From Rotaria sordida (taxonomy: Eukaryota > Rotifera > Eurotatoria > Philodinida > Philodinidae): a DNA stretch of 64,000 bases. How positions within the stretch are numbered: the first letter of the stretch is position 1; the number at the start of each line of letters is the position of its first letter. A model generated the notes under the pieces. It had not been told where the DNA came from and did no database searches. It saw only the letters and a list, made by a program, of their open reading frames with translations. Location of the stretch: positions 62,772 to 126,771 of the forward strand of contig CAJNOL010000052.1 of the NCBI GenBank assembly GCA_905250125.1. Reading direction: 5' to 3'. Both the position numbers and the translations under genes were made by a program. This document shows positions 11,901 through 26,900 of this stretch, piece after piece.

Positions 11901-14900
11901 ACAAACAAACATAATGTTATGTTAGTAATCTAAAATTATCGATAAATTCTACCATTTATGTAACATACCTAAATCGGTTTGAATCATTGTTTCTGTAAAA
12001 AATGTATTATTTTTAAACTCATAATCATCCGGATATGAACCATTGAATTCAATTCGATTATCAGAAACTCTCTCAACTATTTTAATATGTGAACCTAAAA
12101 AAAAAAAATAAGGATAAGATTTGCATATTGAAAATAAATATGTGACAAAGAATTTGATTATTTGTATAAATTTTACCATCAATAAATGAAATAATCATAT
12201 TACGTTGAAATTTATCATCAATTGAACAAAGCGAAGATGAAATATTTCCAAAAATTTCCGTAGTTGTTAAAGAAATAAGAGATGGTGGAAAAAGAAAAAT
12301 AAAAAGTGTTCGAAATAATGATGTAAGATTTGATTGTACTTTATTTAATGTTGTTTTTTTTAAAATTATATTTGAATAAAGTTCAATATTATCAATATGA
12401 ATTTGTTTTAATTCACCTTGAAGATGACGAATAGATGTTATTAATGGAACTATAAAAGAGAATTGTAGGGAAAAAAAAAATGAAAATAAAAACAATAGAC
12501 AGATTTTAGCGGTCAACCGGAAAAGAAGATCTTATTTCTTTGTCTTCTTCTATATATTTTTTTTTATTCTTCTTTTGACTGCAGATTTATTCTCTGTGCT
12601 AAATCAGTTTTCTTCCTCTTCTTCTTCTTTTTCTTTTTTTTTTTTTTTTTTTTTTATCATGCTAGATCATATCGCATTCGAGCTCTTTTCTTCATCTTCT
12701 TTTTTTTTTTTATTCTATATTGAATGGAATGACGATGTTCTTATTCGAGATTGATTTACTTCTGAGAACGAATAGCATCCTTTTTGCTCTTCTTAGAGGC
12801 CAAGTAGTAGAATTTTCTCGATCATTATTCTTTTCTTTTGACCATATTCTTCTCTTCAACTATTCATTTCGATAATGTGACGATAAAGAATCTCTTTTTC
12901 TCTTTTTCTCATTTCTTTTCACTATCATTACAATATGAAATCATTTTTCAACTGTTTGACAGCTAACATATGAAAACAAAAAAAAAAATACTGACACACA
13001 TATATATCACATGTAAATATATTAATAGTTGTAAAAAAAAAAATAATCAAACAAGTTAGATAGAAAAGTATTCATAATGTACTTTCTTTATGAAAAACTT
13101 TAGTTTTTCTATTACTTTAGGCATGTCTATTCATGGATAAAGAATGAAGTTAGATACTTGTTCAAATTAAGTATACTCATATGCTGACATGCAATATCGT
13201 TATTATTGTGTGAACTCTCAAAAGGAATTAGAATTATTTTCTTTTTTTTTGTATAGAAATACTTATTCGCACATTAAACAATGAATACTTGATGAATTAA
13301 GATTTAATCTCATATAAAATAAAGTTAAATAAAACAATCATAATTTTGCTTTTTTTTATGATTAAAAAAAAATTTTTTTTTTTGTCCTATTAATCATATA
13401 AATAATAATCATTCTAATATAATTTATTCATTATTTATGCATAAATGAAAATTTTACATACATAGAAAGTTGGATTTTGTATAAAAAAATATGAATCAAG
13501 AGTTATCAAAAATTAATAAAAAAAAAACCTTCATTTACCTTCATAGACAATAACATCACATGTTGTTGTTGCAGTACCAAGTGCATTTTCAGCTGAACAT
13601 GCATAAAGTCCAGTATCTGATATTTGTATTGGATCAATTCTAGAAACAAAAGAAAACAAAAAATTATTTTTCATATTTTGTTCTTTTTATTACTTCAATG
13701 AATTATTAGGTAAGATTTGTATTCGAACATCATCATGTCCTGTTAGAATAGTTCCATTTTTTGTCCATCTTAATGTTGGTTCAGGCCATGCATCGGCAAG
13801 ACAATTGAGCATAAGCATTGAACCATTAATAGGTCTTTGTGTCGATCGAGGCAATTTAATTGTAAATGTAGGTTGAGCTAAACATTAAGCAAATAAAACA
13901 CATACACATGCATAAATCGGAAATGATGAATGCATTCGAAAAGAAAAAAGAAAAGGACGGGAAATACAAAATAAATGTAAAATGCGTGCATATATATTTT
14001 ACTTAGAATATTAACTGAATGATAGGATTCCGAACGAGTACCATTATCATTTCGAAATACACATTTATAAACACCTGAATCCGAACCCTATATATAGATA
14101 ATATAAACGAAAAAAAAAAAACAAAATAAAATTTTAAATAAAATAAGAAAAAACTTTTTATAATAGAATATTTTTTACTGATGTTTGATCAATAACTAAT
14201 GTACCATTTCGATAATCAATTCTATTATGTTTTAATGAATTTAATTTTAATGGTGATCCATTATGAAACCATTCAATTATACCAAGAAAATTTTCATTTT
14301 CACCTACTTCAATTTCACATGAAAGTATTAAACGATGACCTGATATTATTGCACGATCTTGACTATTTGGATGAGCTAAATATTCAAAACAAAAAAAAAT
14401 TTATATTCTCATATAAATCTTTAAAACAAACAAAACTTACGACGAACAATAACTGTTACAGGCATTGATATAATAAATTGTTGATTCAAAGAATTATTTG
14501 AAAAACATTGATAAGTTCCTGTATGTTTATCAATAGCTTTATTTATTTGAAGAATATTTCTATCATAAAAATTCGTTAAATATTCATTATTATTATTATT
14601 ATCTATTATATGACCATTATGTAACCATTGAATATTAAATGGATTAATTGAATTTGTTTGACAGATTAATTCTAATTGTTCACCATAATCAATAATTAAA
14701 TTATTTGGTGATATTATAAGAAAAGGTATTTGTTCTAAAATAAAAAAGAAATTTTCAGATCTTTTCTCAGCAAAAAGAAATTTATTTACTTGGAAGAATT
14801 TCATATCCAGCTGTTGTTGTTGTTATTTGAGAATCAAGAATAATTAAAGTAAATTGTTTTGATGTTTGACCAATTGTATTTTCTGCATAACACATCATAT

Positions 14901-17900
14901 CACCAGCATGCTGTTTTCTTTTAAATATCAGATAATTTAAACTTCTTTTTTATTAATTTTAACTATGAACTTACTCAAGTTGATTTATATATAAATTTCC
15001 AAATGAATCAATAATAGCTGTTCCTGTGATATTATATATACCATGCCAAGTTATAGTTGGAATAGGAATACCATTAGCTTGACAAGATAATTTTATAGAT
15101 TGACCAACAATACCTGTATAATATCTTTCAATTTGATTAATCGATGGTGGAACTAAACAACAAAAAAATAAGTATTAATTATTTCTAAAATATATAATTA
15201 ATAAAATACCTTGAACTTCTAAACGAATTTGTGCATGAGTACGTTGAACAAGATTTTCTGCCCAACACATATAATAACCTGTATCTTGTACTTGTAAATG
15301 ATGAATTCTCAATGAGCCATTATTTAAAATTTGAAAGCCTATTGAACAAAAAAAAAAAAAAGATTCATGCTATGAAACCAAGGAAAAGTAATTTATATAA
15401 TGGTTTGTATTATTGTATGTGCTTTATTCTTTATCTTTTTTTCTTTAACATACAATATAAAACTACTGTCATAATATGTCGATCTGGAAATTTCATTGAT
15501 GAAAGCGTTCTATAATGAAATTTTTATTCGATAGAAAATTTTCTCTTCTTTCGGACAGCAACCGGTGAATTTTAATTATAGACTATTAATAAAAAGAAAA
15601 AAAGAACGACACAAGAAGAAAATAATAAAAAATGAGAAACATGCACACATTAAAAACTGCATTTTTTTTTTGCAGACCATAATTAAAATTTGATTGTTGC
15701 ATAAAACTCGTCAGATAAAAAAAGAATTTGAAAGGCACAATAATTAAGTATCATCTTACATAATTTTGTTTTTCTTCTTTTGTTTCAGATCATTTAACTT
15801 ATGCAAATGTATCAGAATGAAATTATTTACAGTTCGAAAGGACAATGTATAACATTTCATGTGTTAATTCATTTTCTTTTTGTTTTTTTACACTATTTTG
15901 TTTAAGTATGTGAGAGAAAAAAATTTCACAGAGAAAAATATATTTTCTTTCCAGAAGACTTGTAGTATTGTAAAGATATATAGGTTAACATGATGTGATA
16001 TTATTTTATTTACCTGGTTGAGTATCAATTGAATGACCTGCTTTCGTCCAATATATGATCGGTAATGGATATCCATCAGCATGACAATTAAGTGTAATAG
16101 GTTTGTTAACAATTCCAATGATTTCATTGTTCTCTACTGTGACTATTGGTGGAACTAATATAGGAGAAAAACAAATATTAAATGTAAAGTCAGACAGTAT
16201 AATAGAAAGAAAAATAAAAATGCGAAATAAGACGGAAGTAATGTTAAAAAGAAGTAGAAAAAAAAAAAGATGTGATAATGAGGAAATATTTAATAATATT
16301 TACCATTTATATCTAAATGAAGATCAATAGAATCTTGTCCAGCTTCATTTATTATCATACATTGATATTTACCATTATCATATCTTGATGTATGAAGAAG
16401 AAGTAAACTGTTTGATGATGATATTATATATTTTAAATCAATATTTCCTTCAGATACTTTTAATTCGACATCATTATGAAACCATCTAAAAGAAAAGTAT
16501 CGTTTTGTTTTGTTTTTTTCAAACAAGATTTTTATTGTACTTGACAATTGGTATTGGATGACCTTGTATTACATGACAAGGAAGTTCGACAGGCTTTGGA
16601 GCTATGACAAGAAATGATGTATTTTCTCGTTGAATTCGTGGAGGAACTATAAGTAAAGAGAAAATTTTCAATTCTTTTTTTTTGTGCTCAAAAATAAAAT
16701 TTTAAAAATTTCTATTTTCAATACCTAATACTGTTAAACGAAATTGTTCTTTTGCTTCACCAGCTTTACTATACGCAAGACAAGTATAAATTCCTGCTTG
16801 AGATGGATCAGCTTGAATAATAAGTAATTGAAAACCAGATGGTCCAATTCTATAAAATCAATAAAATATTACCAAAAAAAAATTTTTCTATCGATTTTTT
16901 TTTACCTATATCGTGAATTTGTTGTATCAATAGGAAGACCATCTTTTTCCCATGATACAGAAGGTAATGGATCACCTAAAAAAACAAATAGAACAATAAT
17001 TTCATAAAAGAAAATATTCAAATTTTAACCATTTGCTGTACAAGTTAAAGTAATATGATAATATTGAATAACATTTACATTATCTTCATTTGGATCACGT
17101 TGTATAGTTGGTGGAACTAAATTTAATAAAAAAAAAAAAAAATTTATTCAATATAATTAAAATAATAAATTAATAATTATATTACCAAATATTTGTAAAT
17201 CAATATGATTTGAAAGTTCACCAGCAATATTTGTTCCAATACATGTATAACGTGCATTATCATTTAAATTAACTAAATTTATACTTAATACTCGATTTTT
17301 ATCAATTAATTCATATCGATCTAAATTATTATTCAAAGAAAAATCTTCTTTTTTTTTTTTTGTCTTTTGGGTTGTAAAATTTACCATTATTTTTATTTAA
17401 ATCTCGTCCATTTATAAACCACATTATATGAGGTTCAGGTTTTCCATACATTGGACATTCAAGACGAGCTGTTTGATTAAATTTAACTTGATAAATTTCA
17501 ACTAAATTCGATCGATCAATTGTTGGTGGTACTTAAATATATATTCAATATAGAATTTTTTCTAATAAAATATTTTTTTTTTCTTACTAAAAACATCTAA
17601 TAGATATGTTAAATTTACTTGACCAGCAATATTTGACATTTGACATGTATAAAAACCTGCATCTGATGAATGTGCTGAATCAATTTGTAATCTAGCACCA
17701 TTTTCTAATAATCTATAGATAGAATTGAAACTTTAAAAAAAAAAAAATACAATTGATTATTAATCAACCTTGCATATGAATGAGATTCTAATAGATTTTT
17801 TTCATCTTTGAACCATCGATAATTTATTTCTGGTACACCAAATCCATGACATGATAAAATAATATTTTTTCCAAGTACAACATATGGATTTAAATTAATA

Positions 17901-20900
17901 TTTGTTTGATGAATTTCTGGTGGTACTAAAAAGAAAAAAAAACCAATCAAATTTCATTTTATTTTGATTTTAATTATTTTTACCATAGACTTGTATATCG
18001 AATATTTGTTGTGAACGACCAGCTAAATTTTCTGCTTGACATTGATAACGACCACGATCATTTAATGATATATTTTCAATATGTAATTGAAAATTATTAT
18101 CATTCATTGAAATTCTTAAAATCAAAATAAAATGTTTTTTTTTTATAAAATATTATTAATTGTTTAAACCTTTCAGAATCAAATAATATTTGTTCATTTT
18201 TTGTCCAAATAATAATTGGTAAAGGATTAGCATGAAGTAAACAAGTTAAAATACGAGATTCTCCTTTTAATATTGTTATTTCATTTATTAATTGACCATT
18301 ATTAACAATCGATGGTGGTACTAGAAGAAAAAAGAAATAGAATATTTTTATTATTTAATATATATATATACAAAAATAAACTCTTCAAAACATACATAAT
18401 ACATCAATATGTATATTTTTTTTTGTACTACCAATTTTATTTTCAGCTATACATGTATATAAACCAGTATCATTTAATGATGCACGAATTATTTGATAAT
18501 ATCGATTATGTCCTGATGATAATCGACGGCTATAAAAACAAAAATAATAAGAAGAAGAGTTGATTATTTTTATTATTTATTAAATTACTTTTTAAAATGC
18601 CAGGAAATTATTGGTTCAGGTGTACCATTAGCAATACATTCTAAAGTAAAATGATTACCAGCTATTGGTGTTGATATTGGACTTATTGATATTGAATTGA
18701 TTGATGGAGGAACTAAATATATATATAATTAAAAATATTATATTTTTAATGAATATCTAACAAGAGAAAACATGAGTAATCATTGGAAGCTATTTGATTT
18801 TATATTCTGATTAGATTTCTATCAAACTGAGAGAGAGAGAGAGAAGGAGATCTCAAAAGATTTCTAGTTCATAATATGCTATATTTTTGTTGTTAATATG
18901 GAATCTTTGACATTCTATTTATGTGTATTCTAGATCTTTGTTCCGGATAGTAAGAAAAAGAAAAATGGAAAACATGACATTTTCTTGTTTCTTTTTACCA
19001 GAGGACTCGTCTATTATATATATGTCTAGAAATAACATAGGTTCGAAACCTTAGATTATTCTTAGTTTTCTACCGATCAATTTGTACTTAGAAAATAAAG
19101 TCAACATATTCCAATGACTAGAAATATTATTTCATAATAAAATGAAGATAATTCAATTTTTCAGAAAATATTTAGAATATAATAAATATGACATAGTTAT
19201 AAGGAGTTTAATTGAATCATCTAACATTTACTTTATTTCATAATATGCATTCCTTATATATCAAGCGAGAGAAAAAAATGCGAAGAAAGTCGAGACAGAA
19301 TAACAAGACCGGAGGGTACGATTATTTAGACATGAGAAGACAAGAAGTCAATGATAAATCCATTAGAGATATATAGTTATGGAAGAAAAAAAGAAAGACT
19401 CAAAGGGTAACAAGGACAGGTTAAAATGCCCTACATAAATAATCAATAAAATCAAAGAGCAAAAGCAGACAACAACATGATAAAAACTCAACTGGGAGCA
19501 TCCTAATATTAAATGTCTATCTGAATGAAAAAGAAAAGAATAATAGAGAAGGACGAGTGGCGTTAAGAACACTTCTCCATTCCAAAATGTTTGCAAGAAA
19601 TAACTTTATGAGGGTTCCAAGGTCGATATGAGCTAGTAACCTAGGTTGATCATTTTTCTTGAACTTGCTATTTTTTCTTTTTTACTGTACCAGAAATGTA
19701 CGTTCCAAATCGAGTTTTTGATCTCGTTCCAACATAGGTTAACTATTAAAAGTTTCAAGCTTTATCAGAATTCTAATGAATTAAGATCACCAAGAGTATT
19801 CGGTTCTTTTTAATGGTGAATACAGGCAGAATGAGGGTAGAATAAGCAAAAGCATTTTTCGACTAAGAGTTTCTAGTGCACTGTAAACTTTTGAGTTTAA
19901 GTAAGACTATGTTAGTTAGATGTAGTTTTTCATGTTCTATCTGAATATACCATTGAATTGATCAATAAATGCCAGCATTAGATCGAAAATTGCAATATAC
20001 GAACAAAAATACTCTTTTTTTTTTCTTGATTGTTCATCGACATTGTCGTCTTTCTGATGGATGTCACTCAAGATTTTGTACCTTCTATCTATATCTATTC
20101 ATTAACGATGAAATTTTTCTATTATGACATCATGTTTATTTCCTTTAACATCAATAAAATTCTTATCTACATTGTATAAAAACAATTCATATTCATTTGT
20201 CGTACCTAGAAGATTAATACGATAGTGTTGTTCTGCAGTTCCTGCTTCATTTGAAGCAATACATGTATAAAATATTCGAATATCATTCTGTATAGATGGA
20301 AGTACAATAGATAAATAATGATGACCATATTGTATATGACGACCTTCTTTAAACCATACAATCTATAAAAAAAAAAAGAAATTTTATTTATTAACTAAAT
20401 ATTAATTTATCTTTACTGTCGGTTTTGGATTTCCATATGCTGAACATGTTAAATTTATAGTTGAATTAAAAATAGTTTCAATATTTGTAATATCATTTTC
20501 AAATCGTGGTGGAACTAAAGAAAAATATTTTATAATATAAAATTGTTTCGATAATAAAAAAAAAAAAAAAAAAAAAACTTAATACCTAAAACTTGTAAGT
20601 CAAGATTTTGTTTAGCTGTTCCAGCTAAATTTTCAGCTAAACATGTATAAATTCCTGCATCTTGTTCATTGATATTTCGAATTTCAAGATATTGATCATC
20701 ACGAAATAATTGAATACGTTTATTCTAAAATCAAAAAAAAAAAACGTTCTTTTGTTATTCAAAAATAAAATTCAATAATTTTACATCAATAGAAAATTTC
20801 TTTCCATTTTTTAACCATTTTATTATTGGTTTTGGTATACCTTTAACTAAACATGGTAATGTATAAGTACGATTAATTTGAATTTTATGACGATTTGTTG

Positions 20901-23900
20901 TTACATAATCAAATGTTGGTGGTAAAAATATATCAACAAAAAAATGTTTTTCACTTTTACCAATTGAATTTGTTGCTACACATGTAAATGTTCCACCATC
21001 ATGTTCATCATTAATAAAAATTTGTAAAATTTCAGAATAATTATTTTTTATTCTAGAAACAAAAAAAATTCGTTTGTTTGTTTTTTTATATTACAAGAAA
21101 ACAATTAAATATATACATGAAATATTTATTTAAATCAATTGGATGTCCGTTTTTACGCCATAGAATATGAGCTGGTGGATGTGCAAATGTTTGACATATT
21201 AATTGAACTGTATTATTATTTTCAACTTGTAATAATTCTTCTCCTTCATCATTTAATATTTCAGGTGGTACTAAAATAAAATAAAAAACATGAAAGTATT
21301 TTATTGTTTGTTTGTAAATACCAAGAATTTCAAGATGAAATTCAAGTGAATCAAAACCATATTCATTAGCAACAATACATTTCCATATTTGACCATCTTC
21401 TAATTGTACATTTGATATTATTAATTGATTTTCATTTAATTTTAATGAACGACGAATTAATTCATGTTCAGGTTTGAAAGAAGGAGGAATCCATGTTGTA
21501 TTAGTTATTACTATTAATGAAGTTCGTTCCGTTGTATAAGGACATGAAAGTGTTATTGAAGAACCTCGAACTACACTTGGACGAATATTTATATGACTAC
21601 GTAAAATTTCCGGTGGTCCTATTGTTAATAAAAAAAAACAATTATTATTATCATTTAAAGTTTTTGTTTTTCTATTCACCAGACACAATTATATTAAAAT
21701 ATCGTCGATCTGTTCCAAAATTATTCGAAACAATACATGAATAAAGTCCAGCATCTTGTCTATCAATTGATTTTATAAATAAATTTTTATCAAATCCATA
21801 TAATTCTATTTCATTTTTATACCTATATGACAATTCGAAATAAATATCTATAAGAAATTTTTTTGAATATAATTCCTAACCAACGAATTATTGGTATTGG
21901 ATATCCATATGCTGGACATTTAAGTGTTAAACTTTCATTACGACGAATAATAATACGAATTGTTTCATTATTTAAATTAATTAATGGTAATGCTAAGAAA
22001 GTAAAAAATAAAACTCAATATTTAATAAAAAAAAAAAAAAGGTCTTTTTTGTACCATATGTTTCCAATATAAATTTTTTACGAATTTCTCCTCCTTTATT
22101 CATTGCTGTACATTCATATATACCTGTATCATTAATCTAAATAAATAATAATAAAAAGAATTTCTATTAAAAATAAAACTAATTATTTAACTTGAACATA
22201 TTCAATAATGAATTCTTCTTGTTTATTTTCTAATAATAAATTTGTATTATAAAACCAATTAATTAATGGTTTTGGAAAACCATAAGTTGAACAAGGTAAT
22301 ATAACTGTTGAATTAATTAATGCTTGTACTTTAACTTGTGTTAATGAATCATTAAATATAGGAGGAACTAAAATTATTTCAATGAAAAAAAAAAAAAAAA
22401 AACTTAAAAATATGTCAATTCAATTTACTTGATACATCAATATCAAAATATTTTTCAGCACGACCAGCTGAATTTTCAGCTAGACATATATAACGACCAG
22501 TATCATTTAATGTTAAATGTTCAATTTCAATATAAAGACCATCATAAACAAATCTTTAAATATATATATTTGTACAGGGCTTGTCAAAATTATAGGTCCC
22601 CTTTGTCATCGGATTTTTTCTATGAAAACGAGCCACTGAATCAAATGTAAATAGTGATTTCGATAGCTCTCGAAATCGTCTATCGATTGCAGTATATTGG
22701 AAAATTTCAAAGATGACTTCACCAGCAGATTTTTTCGAAAATGCGTGAGACACCGTTTTTGACTTTTGAAACTGATTATCAGACATCATTTTCAATGCAT
22801 CCATCTGATAGAGCTGAAAATTCTGAACAAAATGAGTGGTCGCACGACTTTCCAGTGAGGAATTATAAGTATATTAAAAGTAAAAAAAACGTGTTTTTGG
22901 TCGATTTTCCACAATTTTTAATGTTTTTCGTGATTTTTGCGACTTTTGACATACCTATAATTTCTCACTGGAAAGTCGTGGAGAGTCGTGCGACCACTCA
23001 TTTTGTTCAGAATTTTCAGCTCTATCAGATGGATGCATTGAAAATGATGTCTGATAATCCGTTTCAAAAGTCAAAAACAGTGTCTCACGCATTTTCGAAA
23101 AAATCTGCTGGCGAAGTCATCTTTGAAATTTTTCAATATACTGCAATCGATAGAGAACTTCGAGAGCTATCGAAATCACTACTTACATTTGATTCAGCAG
23201 CCTATTTTCATAGTAAAAATCCGATGATAAAGGGGGGCCTATAATTTTGACAAGTCCTGTAAAAAATTTTATTTTATTTACCGAATACGTGGTAAATCAA
23301 TAGTATTTTTTCTATTAAAAAACCATCGTCGTATAGGCATTGGTTTTCCTTCTACAGAACATGGTAAACGTAAATGTTCTCCATGTTTATATGATTGTTT
23401 GGTTGCAAATATTCCATTATTTTCTTCACTAAATTTTGGAGGAACTAATTAATTAAAATTAAGAACAAAATTTATTGTTATATGATTAAAATCTTCTTAC
23501 TCATAACATCAACATCATATATAATATCAATTGATCCAACAATATTTGTTGCTTGACAAACATATCGACCTTCATCTTGAGACTAGGGGGAGATTCAAAA
23601 AAAGAAAATTTTAATTTTTATGAAAATATTTATTATTATTGATTTTGTACTTTAATTTTATTAATAATAAATTTTTTTCCATTTTGTTTAATAAAATAAT
23701 GTTTTTTATTTGATTGAATTTCATTTCCATTATAAAACCAACGTAATTTTGGTTCAGGTAAACCAATAGCTGGACATAATAATGTTAATGTATGATTTAA
23801 TATAATTGATTTTTGTTGAAGACGAGTTAAATTTTCTGATTTATATTCAAAATATGGTGGTACTATATTTTTTTTTTAAATTAAATAAATAGAATAAAAC

Positions 23901-26900
23901 AAAAAAAAAGAAGACTTTATTACCATGAACAGATATATTAAATATTCGATATGTTGTACCAGCTTTATTTGTTGCTATACATCGATAAATACCTTCATCA
24001 GTTTGTTTTATATTTGTTAATATATATTGATCATTTGAATTAAATGATTGAAGTTGTTTATTATTTTTATACCATTTTATTGTTGGACTTGGTGTACCAA
24101 TAATAGGACAAATTAATGTTATTGTTTTACCAATTTTAGTTTGTACAATCATTTCTTTTTCAGCATCAATAATCCAAGGTGGAACTTTAAAAAAAAAAAC
24201 ATAAACAATTCAAAGAAAAAATACATTCTTGTTTTTTTACAATAAAATATATACCATTAACATTAAGTTGTATATATCGTGTTATTGTTCCTGCTGGATT
24301 TGTTGCTATACAATGATATCGATCAGTATCTGTTATATCAACTTTTCGAATTTCTAAAGAACCATTTGAATGTAAATATGTATTCATATTTTGATTATCT
24401 ATATAAAATTTTGTTTTTCTTTTCAAAAGATTTTTACTTATGAAAATATATTCTTACGATTGATTGGATTATTTTGACGAAACCAAACAATAGTTGGTTG
24501 AGGATGACCAGTAACTGGACAAGAAAGAAGAATTGGATTATATATATTTACATCAAGTTGATTTTCTACAGAATTATTTGTTAAACTAGGTGGTTCTAAT
24601 AAAATTAAACATAATATATATTAATAAAAAGAAAAAAAAACGTTTTTTTTTTTTTTGTGGAAACCATAAACATCAACTTGAAATAATTGTTTTATTTGAC
24701 CAATTTCATTATAAACATCACAAACATATGAACCACGATCGATTGTTTTCAATGAATGAATAATTAATGAACTTGTTGAATCAATTGTCATTCGATCATG
24801 TTCCAAAATAAATATCTAAAATAATAATTAAATCAAAACAAAAATAATTCAATTAATTATTCTCTTTTTTACATTATCATCTTTAAACCAATTAACAATT
24901 GGTTTTGGTAAACCAATATGATTACAAGGTAATATCAATGATTTTGATATAATACCATTTAAATATCCATCAGATTCAAAAGTAAATCGTGGAATCACTA
25001 CAATCAGAAAAAATAAAAAGAATTCTACAAATTAAATTATTCATAAACCTACTTGTAACAATTAAACTAATATTAGCACTTATATTTCCAAATAAATTCG
25101 AAATAAAACATGTATAAATACCAGCATGATATTGTTGAACATTTCTAATAATTAATATTGATCTATTATCACTTTGATATGGACGTTCTGTATTATTATG
25201 ATACCAACTAAACAACAATAAACAATTTCATTTTTTTTTTTTTTTTTTTTTGTGTAGATAAAAAAATAAAAATTTCTATATACACTATATGAGGTTTAGG
25301 TGAACCATGTACTTCACAAATAAGTTGAACTTGTTCATCGATTTCAACTTGAATTTCTTTGACAGGAATATTTATTGTTGGTTTAGCTTTGAAAAAAAAA
25401 ACAATAACGAAAAAATGTATTTATTTACTTATTTATTTTTACTTCCAACATCAAGACGAATTGATGTAGATGATGATCCAACAGTATTTTGTACAAAACA
25501 TGTATAATTACCACTATCTTCTTCTTCCGATGCTAATCTTATATGTAATTGTCCATTTGGACTTATTCGATGACGAGTTACCTTTAAACAGAATAATTTA
25601 AATTTGAATATTTAAAAATAAAAAACGAACTTACAGGTTCATTTCCTCTAAACCAACGTATATCAGGATATGCTTCACCTATCACATTACATTTTAAATC
25701 AATATCATGACCAGGTGAAACAAGTATATGAGAATTTTCTGTTGATACTATTGGAGGTTCTGAAATAAAATACAAAAGATGATGATATGAAGAAAAAAAC
25801 AAATATATATATATGTATACATACCAACATAGATAAGTTGAGCTGTTTTAATATCTTCACCTGCTATATTAGTTCCAATACATTCATAAAAACCTTTCGA
25901 ATAAGAAAATTTAACATAAATATATTAAATATAGGGTTTTTTATTTTCAATACCTTCATCATCTTTTGTTGCCATTACAATCGTCAAAATTCCATTATTA
26001 ACTTGTATCTTAGATGATAGTTCCATAGGGTTTGTATGATTTTGTTGTCGCCATATTAATAATGGACGTGGAATACCAGCTGTGCCAACACATGTTAATG
26101 TTATATTCCATTCATTTGAATACATAATTGTTTGTGGATAAACATAAACATATGGAATTTCTATTATAGGAAAACAATATTATAGATGTCACAAAAACAA
26201 ATACATCATACCTTGTACATATATAGTAATGCGTTCTTGTGTTTCACCACCTTCATTATTTGCAATACATACAAATACTGAATCATCATCTGATTTTTGA
26301 ATATTTCTAAATAGGAGATAGGTTTTTTTTTCTTCAGGATTTCCTTGGAAATTCAATTAAATATTAGCATATATAAAGATCTTCTATATAGTTTTCGAGA
26401 ATACTCATAGAAGACATTATATGAAAAATATATAGGAAATAATAGTTGAAAAAAAGGAAAAACAAATTTACATTAATATCAAAGTGCCATTTTCAAAAAT
26501 TCTTGTACGACTTTCTGATGGTTCAATTAATATCGATGATGATAATTCTTGTTTCCAATTTAATTTATAATCTTTTGTACTTTGTACAAGACAATCAATT
26601 GAAATAGTACTACGTATTAATGCAAATAATGATTTTGATGGTATTGTTTGAATAAATGGTGGTGAAGCTATTGAATTTTTAATTTAAAAAAAAAATTATT
26701 TTAGAAATTTTCTCTTCATTTTTTTTTTTTTGTAAACTTACCAAGTATATTTACATTTATTTCACCAATATCATAACCACTTGTACTTGTTACATTGCAT
26801 ATATATAATCCTTCATCATTTATTTCTGTTGGTTGATCAATTAAATATTCTACTGTAGTTATATGAGTTCTAAAAAAAAAATACAAAAATAAATAAATCA

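Larger units (their letters stand above)
6035..12449 (-). other. HMCN: Hemicentin G2F (nidogen-like beta-barrel) domain, split by a 5.8-kb intron
   Basis: Exons 12177-12449, 11969-12094 and 6035-6181 together encode the G2F barrel. The last two join in phase 1 at a Gly codon to read [16 protein letters not shown], which aligns with the conserved hemicentin segment Tyr-Thr-Glu-Asp-Tyr-Ile-Gln-Thr-Gly-Pro-Gly-Gln-Leu. This fit across 6182-11968 is the evidence that hemicentin continues past the receptor gene lying inside that intron. The G2F domain follows the last Ig exon directly. Confidence 0.85.

Noticed and set aside
19020-19050. tRNA-like B box (ggttcgaaacc at 19040-19050)
   Set aside because: No matching A box or cloverleaf arms can be built around it.
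22741-23244. 167-residue ORF as a host gene
   Set aside because: It lies entirely within the foldback element and its second half repeats the other arm in reverse complement.
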